From: Jeotgalibacillus marinus | GTDB lineage: Bacteria > Bacillota > Bacilli > Bacillales > Jeotgalibacillaceae | DNA length: 64,000 nt | Assembly: GCF_040801915.1 (NCBI RefSeq) | Contig: NZ_JBFMIA010000002.1 | Span: 186,001 to 250,000, forward strand | Reading direction: 5' to 3' | Shown: positions 53,021 to 62,612 of the stretch, in pieces | Numbering within the stretch: position 1 is the first letter of the stretch | Layout of the letters: each line of letters opens with the position of its first letter | Program-made: the position numbers and the translations under genes | Notes under the pieces: generated by a model | Told to the model about the DNA's origin: nothing | Databases searched by the model: none | Seen by the model: only the letters and a program-made list of their open reading frames with translations

Positions 53021-54277
53021 TTAGACAACCTGTTGACCATTTTTCCATACTGCTTCCACATGATTTACCCCAAATGCATATTGAAGCATACGATAATTAG
53101 GAACATCCCACATGACAACATCTGCTTTTTTACCGACTTCTAAACTACCAGCTTGTTCTTCTCTACCGATTGCATACGCTGCATTTATAGTAGCTGCACA
53201 CAAAGCTTCTGCAGGAGTTAATCTCATTGAAATACAAGCTAGATTCATTACGAGTGGCATGCTTGTTGTTGGTGAAGAGCCTGGGTTACAGTCTGTTGAA
53301 ATGGCAACAGCCACACCTGCATCGATCATTTTACGGCCTTGTGCTGCTTCTTCGCGTAAATATAGGGCTGTTGCAGGCAATAAACAAGCGATGGTCCCGC
53401 TTTTCGCCATTGCAGTGATCCCTTCATCTGATGCTTTTAACAAATGCTCGGCAGAAATAGCGCCGACTTTTGCTGCAAGCTCTGCCCCATTAAATGGCTC
53501 AATTTCATCCGCATGAATTTTTGGTGTCAGACCAAACTCCTTACCGGCTTTTAATATTCGTTCGGACTGTTCCGGCGTGAAGACATTTTTTTCACAAAAC
53601 ACATCGTTAAACTGAGCAAGTTCTTCGTCAACAACTTTAGGAATCATTACCTCAATAATGTGCGTGATATAGTCATCTTCTCTTCCTTTGTATTCTTTCG
53701 GAACCGCATGGGCTCCCATAAAAGTTGGTATTAGATCAATGGCGTGTGCTTCATCTAACTTTTTCATCACTCGTAATTGCTTAAGTTCAGTTTCCAGATT
53801 TAATCCGTAGCCACTCTTACTCTCTACAGTCGTAACACCATGCTTTAAAAATGAATCAAGTCGACGCCAAGATTGCTCGAAAAGCTCATCTTCTGTTGCT
53901 TCGCGCGTCATTCGACTCGTAGCATGGATGCCGCCACCTGCATTCATAATGTTCATATAACTAACGCCTTCCAGACGCTTTTCAAATTCTTGCTCACGTG
54001 TTCCTCCGTAGACGGCATGAGTGTGGGGGTCAACAAGTCCTGGTGTAACCAGTTTTCCTTTTGCATCAACCACATCTGCTTCATGTGCCCGGTCTGCAAA
54101 ATCATGTTCGAGTTGCTCCGTTGTTCCAATTTTGACGATGACGTCATTTTCGATCCATAGACTTCCATCTTCTATTATGCCAAGCTCACTCATCGCCTCT
54201 TTCGTACGTGGTCCTGTAAGAGACGACGAAGCCATCGTGACAAGTTGAGTTGCGTGCTTTATCCAAACTGGTTTCAT
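53021..54277 (-). CDS. hutI: Imidazolonepropionase
   Basis: A 418-residue amidohydrolase that opens 4-imidazolone-5-propionate to formiminoglutamate. Metal-binding motifs: GLVDPHTHAVYGG near 79, KIHADEIEPF near 255, and AISTDCNPGS near 330. It fits between hutU and hutG in pathway order. ATG 54277 is placed 10 bases after AAAGGA; a TTG two codons earlier is an alternative. Confidence 0.95.
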   Translation of the reverse strand: MKPVWIKHATQLVTMASSSLTGPRTKEAMSELGIIEDGSLWIENDVIVKIGTTEQLEHDFADRAHEADVVDAKGKLVTPGLVDPHTHAVYGGTREQEFEKRLEGVSYMNIMNAGGGIHATSRMTREATEDELFEQSWRRLDSFLKHGVTTVESKSGYGLNLETELKQLRVMKKLDEAHAIDLIPTFMGAHAVPKEYKGREDDYITHIIEVMIPKVVDEELAQFNDVFCEKNVFTPEQSERILKAGKEFGLTPKIHADEIEPFNGAELAAKVGAISAEHLLKASDEGITAMAKSGTIACLLPATALYLREEAAQGRKMIDAGVAVAISTDCNPGSSPTTSMPLVMNLACISMRLTPAEALCAATINAAYAIGREEQAGSLEVGKKADVVMWDVPNYRMLQYAFGVNHVEAVWKNGQQVV

Positions 54278-54306
54278 CACCAAGCCATCCTTTCGTTACA
54301 TGAAAA

Positions 54307-55986
54307 TTAGTTTTCGTCTTGATCGAGCATTGGAATATTAACGCCTTTTTCCCGCGCTGTTTCTTTCGCTAAATCATATCCTGCATCCACATGGCGCACG
54401 ATTCCCATACCAGGATCAGTCGTTAAAACGCGCTCGAGCCGAGTGGCTGCTTCATCTGTGCCATCAGCTACAATGACCATCCCAGCATGAATGGAATACC
54501 CCATTCCAACACCGCCACCATGGTGAACAGAAACCCACGTCGCACCGCCAACTGCATTGATCATCGCATTTAAAATCGGCCAATCTGCAACAGCATCGGA
54601 ACCATCTAGCATCCCTTCTGTTTCACGATTAGGTGAAGCAACCGATCCGCTATCTAGATGATCACGACCAATGACGATAGGCGCTTTTAATTCACCGCTT
54701 TTAACCATATCGTTAATGATTTTTCCAAACCTTGCTCTCTCCCCATACCCTAACCAGCAAATGCGGGAAGGCAATCCTTGAAACTGTATTTTTTCTCTAG
54801 CCATCCGGATCCAATTACAAAGGTGAGTGTTTGATGAAAACTCACGAAGAATCACTTCATCTGTTTTATAAATATCTTCTGGGTCCCCTGATAGTGCTAC
54901 CCATCGGAACGGTCCTTTCCCCTCGCAAAACTGGGGTCGAATATATGCAGGGACAAAGCCAGGGAAATCAAAGGCGTTGTCGACACCTTCGTCTTTTGCT
55001 ACTTGACGAATGTTGTTGCCATAATCAAACGTAATCGCACCCTTTTTTTGCAAATCGAGCATTGCCTGCACATGTAGGGCCATTGATTTTTTTGCGCGTG
55101 TTACCAGTTCATCTGGTTGTTCGTTTCTCATTGCTGTACCTTCTTCAAGTGTTAAACCTACTGGCAAATAACCGTTTAATGGATCGTGTGCAGAGGTCTG
55201 ATCAGTTAAGATATCTGGTACAAAACTTTTCTCAAGCATTTTCGGTAGCACTTCAGCTGCATTTCCAATTAACCCAATGGATAAAGCCTTTTCCTCTATT
55301 TTTGCTTTTTGTGCCAACTCAATCGCTTCATCTAACGAATGCGTTTTTACATCTAAATAGCGCGTCTCAAGTCGACGATCCACACGGCTTTCATCCACGT
55401 CAATCCCAATACAAACCCCACCGCACATTGTGACAGCAAGCGGTTGAGCACCGCCCATTCCACCTAACCCCGCAGTAACGGATATTGTCCCTTGAAGAGA
55501 GCCGTTAAAATGTTGGTTACCTACTTCCGCAAATGTTTCATACGTACCTTGTACAATTCCTTGTGAACCGATGTAAATCCAGCTACCCGCTGTCATTTGC
55601 CCGTACATCATCAACCCTTTTTTATCGAGCTCGTGAAAAGTCTCCCAGTTTGCATAGGAAGGAACCAAATTTGAATTTGCTAAAAGAACACGAGGCGCAT
55701 CCTTATGTGATTTAAATATCGCAACAGGCTTTCCTGATTGAACAAGTAATGTTTCATCGTTTTCTAGCTCCTTAAGCGACTTGACAATTGATTGAAAAGC
55801 AGGCCAATTTCGTGCAGCCTTTCCGATACCGCCATAGACAACTAGGTCTTCAGGGCGTTCCGCCACGTCTGGATCCAAATTATTCATCAACATACGAAGA
55901 GCTGCTTCCTGCTGCCAACCCTTTGTCTCGAGCTCTGTGCCGTGTTTTGCTGTAATTGATTCCGAATCTTTTGTATGCGTTTTCAT
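54307..55986 (-). CDS. hutU: Urocanate hydratase
   Basis: A 559-residue NAD-dependent urocanase, the second step of histidine breakdown. Conserved blocks: MLMNNLDPDVAERPEDLVVYGG near 32-53 (split by the turn), MYGQMTAGSWIYIGSQGI near 134, GGMGGAQPLAVTM near 180, FCEGKGPFRWVALSGDP near 368 and WVSVHHGGGVGMG near 492. ATG 55986 has GAGGAGGAA 6 bases upstream. It is the first gene of the operon here, whereas in B. subtilis hutH precedes it. Confidence 0.96.
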   Translation of the reverse strand: MKTHTKDSESITAKHGTELETKGWQQEAALRMLMNNLDPDVAERPEDLVVYGGIGKAARNWPAFQSIVKSLKELENDETLLVQSGKPVAIFKSHKDAPRVLLANSNLVPSYANWETFHELDKKGLMMYGQMTAGSWIYIGSQGIVQGTYETFAEVGNQHFNGSLQGTISVTAGLGGMGGAQPLAVTMCGGVCIGIDVDESRVDRRLETRYLDVKTHSLDEAIELAQKAKIEEKALSIGLIGNAAEVLPKMLEKSFVPDILTDQTSAHDPLNGYLPVGLTLEEGTAMRNEQPDELVTRAKKSMALHVQAMLDLQKKGAITFDYGNNIRQVAKDEGVDNAFDFPGFVPAYIRPQFCEGKGPFRWVALSGDPEDIYKTDEVILREFSSNTHLCNWIRMAREKIQFQGLPSRICWLGYGERARFGKIINDMVKSGELKAPIVIGRDHLDSGSVASPNRETEGMLDGSDAVADWPILNAMINAVGGATWVSVHHGGGVGMGYSIHAGMVIVADGTDEAATRLERVLTTDPGMGIVRHVDAGYDLAKETAREKGVNIPMLDQDEN

Positions 55987-56081
55987 TTTATTCCTCCTCG
56001 ATAGCAATAACTTTATACTATTGCAAATATTATAAAATTACAATTTAAAATAGAAAAAAATATTAATTTAAAGTAAATATT

Positions 56082-56127
56082 ATCCTTTAGTTCGCTAATT
56101 AAGAAGTGAATTAGCGAACTAAAGGAT
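56082..56127. promoter_or_regulatory. Perfect 19-bp inverted repeat upstream of hutU
   Basis: ATCCTTTAGTTCGCTAATT (56082-56100) is the exact reverse complement of 56109-56127 around an 8-base loop. It lies about 100 bases before the hutU start. It could be an attenuator or a protein-binding site. On the minus strand its tail is AT-rich but without a clear T run. Confidence 0.65.
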
Positions 56128-56159
56128 CACAATTAGAGATTGCTATTTAACATAGCAGC

Positions 56160-56250
56160 TAGGACGTTTGTCACGAGGTGCGGATAAGTGCTATGCTGAC
56201 TTCGATATTGGGTCTAATACGCGGATATCCCCCAAATAAACTTCGATAAA
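56160..56250 (+). repeat. Degenerate interspersed repeat, copy 2
   Basis: TAGGACGTTTGTCACGAGG, then GTGCGGATAA, GACTTCGATA, GCGGATATCC and ACTTCGATAA in the same order as at 865-990, with weaker similarity to 56289 (CACGAATATCC, CTTCGGTTAA). Confidence 0.65.
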
Positions 56251-56415
56251 TGCTATGTATCCACGAATATCCACCACGGCTTCGGTTAATATGTAGGCAT
56301 ATAGATTTTTTGTTCGATTGTGACTTTGATACTAAATCTTATTTCCACAAGGGCTTTCCCTTAATACAATATGTCAATTTAGGTTAGAATGAGGGTAGGA
56401 TTGGGGTGAAATCGA

Positions 56416-57558
56416 TTGAGGAAATTTTTTCTATTAATACTGTTGATCGTTGCTGTTTTCATCTCGAAGCCGCTATGGGAGGACAAGGTTTCCTCGTACG
56501 TGGATGTTTCTTTTATGGATACGATCTCTGATAAAGTTTTATCGGTTGGCGATTCTCCAACGATTATGAACGCACTTGATCATTTTCAGGATACGTTAAC
56601 TACAATGATTATCGATATAAATGATGCTATTCAGCAAGCACCAGATTTAGAGTCAGACCAGCAAACAAATTCCGTAGCAAAACCTAATTTAAAGACACCA
56701 ACGGAACAACTTTTTTCCGTTTATAATGTACAGCTAGGTGAATCAAAAGAACAAGTAGAACAGGAAGTCGGTGCACCAAAGCGCCAGTCGACCAATGAGT
56801 TTGGAACGAAATGGTTCACCTATCATGAGGATTATCAAAACTTTGTAATGATTTCTTACAATGAAGAGAATAGAGTAAATGGCCTTTTTACAAACCAAGA
56901 TTTACTTTCTTCATCAATTGGCATTACACTTGAAAGTTCAAAAGAAACTGTACATGCAGAACTTGGTGATCCGTTGACGACCATTCGCAAGGGTTTAATA
57001 CGTTATCAGCTTGAGAGCGAAGGTGAATATGACCTTTTCAAGCTAGAGGATAGCTACGTCACTGTTTTTTATGACAAGCATGCAAACAGTACAGTAACAG
57101 CCATTCAAATCATACATGAGGACCTTGAAGCAAACCGATCCGACTTTTATAGTGACCCATCAACCGCATTAAACGAAGGTTTCGAATATCAGTTATTTGA
57201 TTTAACTAATGCGGCGCGTGTGAACCATGGGTTGAATGTATTAACGTGGGATGAATTAGTGAAAGAAACGGCAAGAAAACACAGCTTAGACATGGCAGAA
57301 AACTTATTTTTCGACCATGAAAACTTGGAAGGCCAATCTCCTTTTGATCGAATGGAACAAGATGGCATACACTATACTGTCGCAGGTGAAAATTTGGCAT
57401 ATGGACAATTTAGTAGCATATTTGCTCACGAAGGCTTAATGAATTCCTTAGGCCACCGTGAAAATATATTGAACGATAGCTATGCTTTTTTAGGCGTTGG
57501 GGTTGCGTTCAATGAAGACTCACAACCGTACTTTACGGAGAATTTTTTCAATCGATAA
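56416..57558 (+). CDS. YlbC-like CAP-domain protein
   Basis: A 380-residue exported protein. TTG start after GGGGTGAAATCGA. An N-terminal helix (about 3-17) serves as signal or anchor. The CAP-associated N-terminal domain spans about 95-230 as two similar halves (VQLGESKEQVEQEVGAP and ITLESSKETVHAELGDP). The CAP/SCP domain follows (about 255-380) with HSLDMAENLFFDH, AGENLAYG and HEGLMNSLGHRENIL. B. subtilis YlbC has this layout. The role is unknown; bacterial CAP domains sit on the surface or in spores. Confidence 0.88.
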   Translation: MRKFFLLILLIVAVFISKPLWEDKVSSYVDVSFMDTISDKVLSVGDSPTIMNALDHFQDTLTTMIIDINDAIQQAPDLESDQQTNSVAKPNLKTPTEQLFSVYNVQLGESKEQVEQEVGAPKRQSTNEFGTKWFTYHEDYQNFVMISYNEENRVNGLFTNQDLLSSSIGITLESSKETVHAELGDPLTTIRKGLIRYQLESEGEYDLFKLEDSYVTVFYDKHANSTVTAIQIIHEDLEANRSDFYSDPSTALNEGFEYQLFDLTNAARVNHGLNVLTWDELVKETARKHSLDMAENLFFDHENLEGQSPFDRMEQDGIHYTVAGENLAYGQFSSIFAHEGLMNSLGHRENILNDSYAFLGVGVAFNEDSQPYFTENFFNR

Positions 57559-57734
57559 TTTTTATTTTCATTCAGCACTGTTGCAAAAATACCTAAGACA
57601 AGGAATAACAGGATTGGTTGATATAATGTGAGTTTTTGTCCTTTTCGCTCACTTATCTCAGCCAATCTTTTTTAATAAAAAAAAACAATAATGGTCGTCC
57701 TCCTGCATATAGATCAAAAAAGGAGGCGGTTTGT

Positions 57735-57869
57735 GTGGCATACTTATGGACGGTGACAGTAGGCTATGTTTTTCTTTTGGGTATGGTAGGCGGGATTTTC
57801 GTTTATTTTCTGCGATCATCGCTTAACCTTGATGATTCAACGAAAATAGATCCTCTAAAAAAATCATAG
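57735..57869 (+). CDS. 44-residue single-helix membrane protein
   Basis: A small ORF with a very good ribosome site (AAAGGAGG, 9 bases before GTG 57735). The product starts MAYLWTVTVGYVFLLGMVGG and has one long hydrophobic helix (about 3-27), then a polar tail SSLNLDDSTKIDPLKKS. No family is recognised; the pattern resembles short membrane subunits or stress mini-proteins of Bacilli. A terminator lies about 95 bases downstream. Confidence 0.7.
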   Translation: MAYLWTVTVGYVFLLGMVGGIFVYFLRSSLNLDDSTKIDPLKKS

Positions 57870-57963
57870 TGACAAATCATATTCACCTGCTTTTCTTATG
57901 TTTTCACCTTTAAAAATATTTACTATCAAGGTAACCATACGGTGAAATTTCTATAAATTCAGA

Positions 57964-57999
57964 CAAAAGAGCGTCTGTAACACCAAGACGCTCTTTTAG
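57964..57999 (+). terminator. Terminator after the small membrane protein
   Basis: AAAAGAGCGTCT, loop GTAACACCA, AGACGCTCTTTT. Confidence 0.85.
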
Positions 58000-58082
58000 C
58001 GTGGAAACCAATAAGTTACATTGCAAATAGTTTGGATGATCATTTACGATAAAAAGATACACAAGGAGGATCATTTTATTTT

Positions 58083-59057
58083 ATGAAAAGTATAATCAGA
58101 ATCATTTTACTTTCTGTATTCTTTGTAATGATTACAGGATGTAGTAGTGAGGAAACAAACGAGGAAATTAGACAAGTTACGAATGTAGGAATCGGTGATG
58201 AATACATTGATAAGCTATCTGAAGTTCTTGGAGAGTTAGTTGAAGTGGAAGAAGAAAGCGATAACGGAAGTCAAGAGGAAGAAACACCGCTTATATCCTA
58301 TGATGTGATTGACGATGAGCTTTCTAATCCTATTCTAGAGGTAGAAGATAAGAAATGGGAACATTATCAACAGGATATTGATAAACATACTCAGCTTTGG
58401 CAGTTATTCGCTAGTATCGTTCCTTCTAAAGAACGTGAAATGGTTACAGGATTCTATGTATTTACCGATGGTGTCGGCAATACCTTAGGTGCTGTTGAGC
58501 CACGCTATGAAAATCCAGAAGAATGGCTTCTCAGTCTAGACATAGCAGATAGTGATAATACAAAAGAATTAATAGATACACTTATACATGAATTCGGCCA
58601 TCTATTATTTTTGAATGAAGAACAGGTTCCATTTAGCGAGGCTACTTTTGCTGATCTAGAAAATGACCAAGTGTTAGAGAGATTGAAAACAAACTGCTTA
58701 CAGTATTTCACCTCATATGGTTGCAGTGCCCCTGAATCCTACATTAATCAATTTTACCAACGTTTTTGGGTGGAGATTATTGAGGAGTGGGAGTCACTCG
58801 ATGTAGAAACAAACGAGGAAGACCTTGATCATTTTTTTACAAATCATGAGGATGAATTTGTAACAGACTATGCTGCAACTCATCCATCAGAGGATATAGC
58901 CGAATCATGGAGCTACTTCGTTCTATCCTATAAACCCGAAAATGAAACGGTTGCTGATGAAAAAATTTCTTTTTTTTATCAGTACCCTGAGCTAGTTGAA
59001 TTGCGTACAACGCTGCTATCAAATCTTTATAATGTACTCACTACTGTGCATGAGTGA
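58083..59057 (+). CDS. Lipoprotein with putative zinc metallopeptidase domain
   Basis: A 324-residue lipoprotein: signal helix 5-16 and lipobox MITGC with lipidated Cys20. A linker rich in Glu follows (about 21-70). The motif TLIHEFGHLLFLN holds HEFGH at 169-173, a zinc-binding HEXXH, and a likely third ligand Glu274 lies in THPSEDIAESWSYF near the end. The spacing of about 100 residues and the DIAESW block resemble gluzincin-like surface peptidases, but I cannot place it in a named family. ACAAGGAGG precedes the ATG. A terminator follows. Confidence 0.75.
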   Translation: MKSIIRIILLSVFFVMITGCSSEETNEEIRQVTNVGIGDEYIDKLSEVLGELVEVEEESDNGSQEEETPLISYDVIDDELSNPILEVEDKKWEHYQQDIDKHTQLWQLFASIVPSKEREMVTGFYVFTDGVGNTLGAVEPRYENPEEWLLSLDIADSDNTKELIDTLIHEFGHLLFLNEEQVPFSEATFADLENDQVLERLKTNCLQYFTSYGCSAPESYINQFYQRFWVEIIEEWESLDVETNEEDLDHFFTNHEDEFVTDYAATHPSEDIAESWSYFVLSYKPENETVADEKISFFYQYPELVELRTTLLSNLYNVLTTVHE

Positions 59058-59080
59058 AGAGATTTAAAAACTCTATAGTT

Positions 59081-59152
59081 ATACCCCAGAATGAAAAAAC
59101 ACCGATTTCTAACAAAAATCAGCATTTTCTATTCTGGGGGTATTTGTTTTTC
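59081..59152 (+). terminator. Terminator of the lipoprotein gene
   Basis: ATACCCCAGAAT pairs with ATTCTGGGGGTAT around an inner GATTT/AAATC hairpin; followed by TTGTTTTT. Confidence 0.85.
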
Positions 59153-59306
59153 CTCAAACTGCTGGCAATGTGCACATACCCTTTAGCGTTCTAAATCGAT
59201 GGATCGTTGTCGTTCGTTTTCTGAGATCAGCTGCTAGCTCAGTTTTCTTCGGAAAGAACTCAATCATCAACCAAGAAAATTACCGGCGAGTAAATGAATC
59301 GATCCG

Positions 59307-59567
59307 TTAGCTTTCGTTAATTCTTTTATGTTCTTTCTCTCGTTCAACTGTCATTTTCCTTTTTATGATCATAATACCTACAATACTAAGAAGCATAACG
59401 ATGACTTGTATCAAGAAGACAATCGACGTTAATATGTTTTCATCTTTAAAAACGAGATCTACTTTTGAGGTAAATACCCCAATCCCTGAAACTAAAAAAA
59501 AGAATAAAAGTATTTTTCTTCTTGATTTCAATATTTCATAATAAGGTGGATTTGGAGATTTAACCAT
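59307..59567 (-). CDS. Small two-helix membrane protein
   Basis: An 86-residue protein with two hydrophobic helices (about 18-38 and 48-70) and a charged C-terminus (KRKMTVEREKEHKRINES). It is not recognised. ATG 59567 is chosen from GAAAGGAGA 9 bases upstream; the longer frame overlaps the GNAT gene end. It lies 19 bases after the GNAT gene on the same strand, so cotranscription is likely. Confidence 0.65.
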   Translation of the reverse strand: MVKSPNPPYYEILKSRRKILLFFFLVSGIGVFTSKVDLVFKDENILTSIVFLIQVIVMLLSIVGIMIIKRKMTVEREKEHKRINES

Positions 59568-59586
59568 GATTAATTCTCCTTTCAAA

Positions 59587-60081
59587 TTAAATGATTTTAG
59601 ACATATAATATTCATCCACATATTTTCCATTCACAAATAATGAATGCTTTTTTGTTCCTTCTATTGTAAACCCCATCTTTTTGTACAATCCAATTCCTGT
59701 ATGATTATGGTGCATGACCGTTAATTCTAATCTATGAATACTTTGTTCTTTAGCCCACCTATCAAGATGTTCAAATAATTTTGTTCCGATTCCTTTTCCT
59801 CTAAAATGACTCGCAACTCCTAACACGACATATACCCTGTGCTTGGCTCGTGCTGGATTTCCTCCTGTCGCAAACAAAAAGCCAGCTAATTCCCCATCAT
59901 CTTCTGCTAAAAAAATAGAAGAAGTCAAGTCTTCGTTGATCGCTTTAATTCTTTTCCTCTGCGCTTCAACTGGAATTTTTCTTTCTCCAGGTTCAAATAA
60001 CATGAAGTTCGATTTTTCTACTTGTTCCATCAAATGAACTAGTTTTTCAGCGTCATTTGGTTCTGCGTGTCTAATAATCAT
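59587..60081 (-). CDS. GNAT-family N-acetyltransferase
   Basis: A 164-residue acetyltransferase. The acetyl-CoA motif is VLGVASHFRGKGIGTKLFEHL near 86-106 (R-GKGIG), followed by HHNHTGIGLYKKMGFTIEGTKK near 123-144 and YYMSKII at the end. The layout matches the RimI/PhnO-like small-molecule or protein acetyltransferases; the substrate is unknown. The next gene in the same direction is a small membrane protein. Confidence 0.88.
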   Translation of the reverse strand: MIIRHAEPNDAEKLVHLMEQVEKSNFMLFEPGERKIPVEAQRKRIKAINEDLTSSIFLAEDDGELAGFLFATGGNPARAKHRVYVVLGVASHFRGKGIGTKLFEHLDRWAKEQSIHRLELTVMHHNHTGIGLYKKMGFTIEGTKKHSLFVNGKYVDEYYMSKII

Positions 60082-60142
60082 TGTCCAACCTACCTTTTAC
60101 GTTTATTTTCACCGATCTACATTGACTCCTTCTACCTCTTCG

Positions 60143-61765
60143 TCATTTTCGAAAAGTCATTTTCCAAGTAACAATCATGGAAATAAATAAAATCACTGCA
60201 TATACATAGGTTCCGTTCGGAAACAACGAGCTAACGGAATGGAGTCCATAGAAGGCAACGATGACCAAGATAAGTCCAAAAACCTTCCCACTTTCTTTGT
60301 GCTGCGCGAGTGAAAATGATTCAGAAAATGGAAACGCCCTATTACTTAATACCTTTAATGAAGCGGTTGAATAAATGATAGAGCTCATCAATACCACAAG
60401 CAAATCCACAAATATTTGGTAAGAGAACAGCCAAAGAAATACGATACATTGAATGAAAAATACCGGAAAAAATAATGTAACTAGCCCTGCTTTTAACGTA
60501 CCGCTGTAAATGGATGAACGATGCTGGATTGAAGCCACCTCATAAATCCAAGACCCCTTATAGCCTGATGAATATTTCACCATGGAAAAAATCGTTGGGA
60601 TGACGAGCAAGCTAAAGTAAATAAAGTAATAAGAATTACCGTCTCTCAGGTCATCAAACGAAGAGGCTTGAGACATAGAAAACATAAAAATAAAGGGAAC
60701 AACGATTGCAAAACCAAGTGAAGGATAAACCTTTAATTTGAATTCTCTTTCACTTTTCATCATTGAACGAGCAAAATAATACACACTGCGCTCTTCTTTA
60801 TTTGGACTAATCCATTTAACAAATGTCTTCTTCCATTTAGCTTGGCGTTTCTTCACTCCAACTTCTGTGTGAGAAAGTTTCTGCAGTTGATGTTCAAAGG
60901 TTGGCATTAATCTAACGTATAGGATCATCATCAAAATTGGAATCAGTATGGCCATCACGGCAAGGATGATGACAAATATTGAACGCTCTCCCTGCAAGAT
61001 GACTTCATGTAATGCTCCAAACCAAACAGGAGGTGTCAACAACTGCCACCACGCAGGAGTAAAATTGATTTCCATCGCGATAAATTCAAACGAACGAATG
61101 ACAACTTGATAACCGATGAAAATCCCAATAGTTAACAAAATCTGAATATAATTGATCATGTTTTTTAAGCGTTCTCCATCAAAGAAACGCAAGATGAAAA
61201 TATATATACATGCTGTTAAGACAAGAATCAACATCACAAGAAGAATAACTTCAAGTAAAAATAACAAAAAGAACCCTATCCCCATACTAAATAACGAAAC
61301 AACGAGTGGAACCGCAACGGTCGCTGTCGTTAGAAAAAACATATAAATACTGACGTGAATCATTTTTGCTGCACTTAATGTTCTCTTGTTAATCGGTTTT
61401 GGTCCGATAATGGCTCGATCTCGAATATCTAAAAGCACAGCAGAGAAGTCGGAAATCATCGAGGTCATGAGAATAAACATTAAGACACCAAAAATAATGC
61501 TCATTTGAAAGAAATATTGATCAGCAAAAAATAAAAAGGGTACTACCGCTAGCCCATACAAAGCATAGATCCAAAGTGAACGAAGAAAATGGTTTTTGTC
61601 TTTACTCTCATCCACTTTTTGTTGGCTGTATACTGTTGGAATTCTTCTTGAGTCCATCGTAAGTTTGATTTTTAAAATATGTCTCAACAGTGGATATTCA
61701 ATCCCCACCTTATTAAATCCCTTTTCAAAACGATCAAGAAAACGTAGACTCATGAAATCACTCAT
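60143..61765 (-). CDS. ABC-2 type transporter permease
   Basis: A 540-residue membrane protein with about 12 hydrophobic segments. The pattern DSRRIPTVYSQQ near 37 and a middle cytoplasmic region (about 290-345, QKLSHTEVGVKKRQAKWKK) resemble the YthQ-type permeases of Bacilli, which are large exporters of unknown substrate. It overlaps the ATPase gene by 4 bases, so the pair forms one transporter. It is unlike BceB in having no large outside domain. Confidence 0.82.
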   Translation of the reverse strand: MSDFMSLRFLDRFEKGFNKVGIEYPLLRHILKIKLTMDSRRIPTVYSQQKVDESKDKNHFLRSLWIYALYGLAVVPFLFFADQYFFQMSIIFGVLMFILMTSMISDFSAVLLDIRDRAIIGPKPINKRTLSAAKMIHVSIYMFFLTTATVAVPLVVSLFSMGIGFFLLFLLEVILLVMLILVLTACIYIFILRFFDGERLKNMINYIQILLTIGIFIGYQVVIRSFEFIAMEINFTPAWWQLLTPPVWFGALHEVILQGERSIFVIILAVMAILIPILMMILYVRLMPTFEHQLQKLSHTEVGVKKRQAKWKKTFVKWISPNKEERSVYYFARSMMKSEREFKLKVYPSLGFAIVVPFIFMFSMSQASSFDDLRDGNSYYFIYFSLLVIPTIFSMVKYSSGYKGSWIYEVASIQHRSSIYSGTLKAGLVTLFFPVFFIQCIVFLWLFSYQIFVDLLVVLMSSIIYSTASLKVLSNRAFPFSESFSLAQHKESGKVFGLILVIVAFYGLHSVSSLFPNGTYVYAVILFISMIVTWKMTFRK

Positions 61766-62550
61766 GATGAAACTCCTTGGACAATGGCAACAAATTCAGA
61801 AGCGATTTGTTTGTGCTGGTGAAAGCCTGTTAAATCATTAAAAATGTCTTCGAGTGACCCTTGTTTATTTTGTTCTCTTAATTCTTCAAACGTTCCATCA
61901 GCCACAACGTTACCACCTGAAATCAGAACGATCCGATGACTGATTTTCTCAACAATATCCATGATGTGTGAGGAGTAAAAAATTGTTTTTCCTTGTGCCG
62001 CTAATTGCGATAAAATTTCTTTTACAACAAGCATACTGTTGGCATCAAGACCACTCAATGGCTCATCTAAAAACAGTAAATCAGGGTTATGTAATAAACT
62101 TGAGATGATTAGCACTTTCTGCTTCATCCCTTTTGAAAAGGAAGAAAGACGTGAATAAATGACTTGGTCAATATCAAATTGACTCATCAGTTTTCTTGCT
62201 TTATCAAGCGCTTCTTCTTCATCGATTCCATATAACCCAGCGACAAACGCAAGATATTCACTTGCCGTTAAGCTATCATAAATCTCTGCATTCTCCGGCA
62301 CATAGCCAATTCGTCTTTTATATAAATGATCTTGGTCTTGAATATCCGTTCCGAAGACACTGATGCTACCACTGTATCCTTCGACAAGACCAAGCATCAT
62401 TTTTACTGTTGTGCTTTTACCTGCTCCATTGGGTCCGATATAGCCCACAATTTGCCCTTGATACACCGTCAAGTTAATGCTTTTGAGCACATCCTCTCCA
62501 CCGTAACTTTTTGTTAAACCTTCAAGCCTGATTACTTCTTTTCTATCCAT
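61762..62550 (-). CDS. ABC transporter ATPase (ABC-2 export type)
   Basis: A 262-residue ABC ATPase. Walker A GPNGAGKST near 38-46, Q-loop YVPENAEIYDSLT near 87, signature FSKGMKQKVLI near 138 and Walker B LLFLDEPLSGLD near 158-169 are intact. The type fits YthP/CcmA-like exporters. First gene of the two-gene operon with the permease (4-base overlap, ATGA). The ribosome site is not strong. Confidence 0.92.
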   Translation of the reverse strand: MDRKEVIRLEGLTKSYGGEDVLKSINLTVYQGQIVGYIGPNGAGKSTTVKMMLGLVEGYSGSISVFGTDIQDQDHLYKRRIGYVPENAEIYDSLTASEYLAFVAGLYGIDEEEALDKARKLMSQFDIDQVIYSRLSSFSKGMKQKVLIISSLLHNPDLLFLDEPLSGLDANSMLVVKEILSQLAAQGKTIFYSSHIMDIVEKISHRIVLISGGNVVADGTFEELREQNKQGSLEDIFNDLTGFHQHKQIASEFVAIVQGVSS

Positions 62551-62571
62551 CTACTTCCGACCACCCTAGGT

Positions 62572-62612
62572 AAAAGTAGCCGCCTACATGAATCGTAGAC
62601 GGCATTTACTTT
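62572..62612 (-). terminator. Terminator of the downstream GNAT gene
   Basis: Minus-strand AAGTAAATGCCGTCTAC and GTAGGCGGCTACTT pair around GATTCAT and are followed by TTACC. It separates the GNAT gene from the ABC operon. Confidence 0.65.

Larger units (their letters stand above)
55987..56415. promoter_or_regulatory. Divergent control region between hutU and the CAP gene
   Basis: 429 bases without a gene. It holds a perfect 19-bp inverted repeat (56082-56127), a copy of the GCGGATA/CTTCGATA repeat (56160-56250) and a shorter inverted repeat GCAATA/TATTGC close to hutU (56003-56024). No hutP gene is in view. Confidence 0.5.

Noticed and set aside
53112..53516. Plus-strand 134-codon ORF opposite hutI, and similar long antisense frames across the hut genes
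   Set aside because: These mirror the coding strand of well-supported hut genes and have no ribosome sites.
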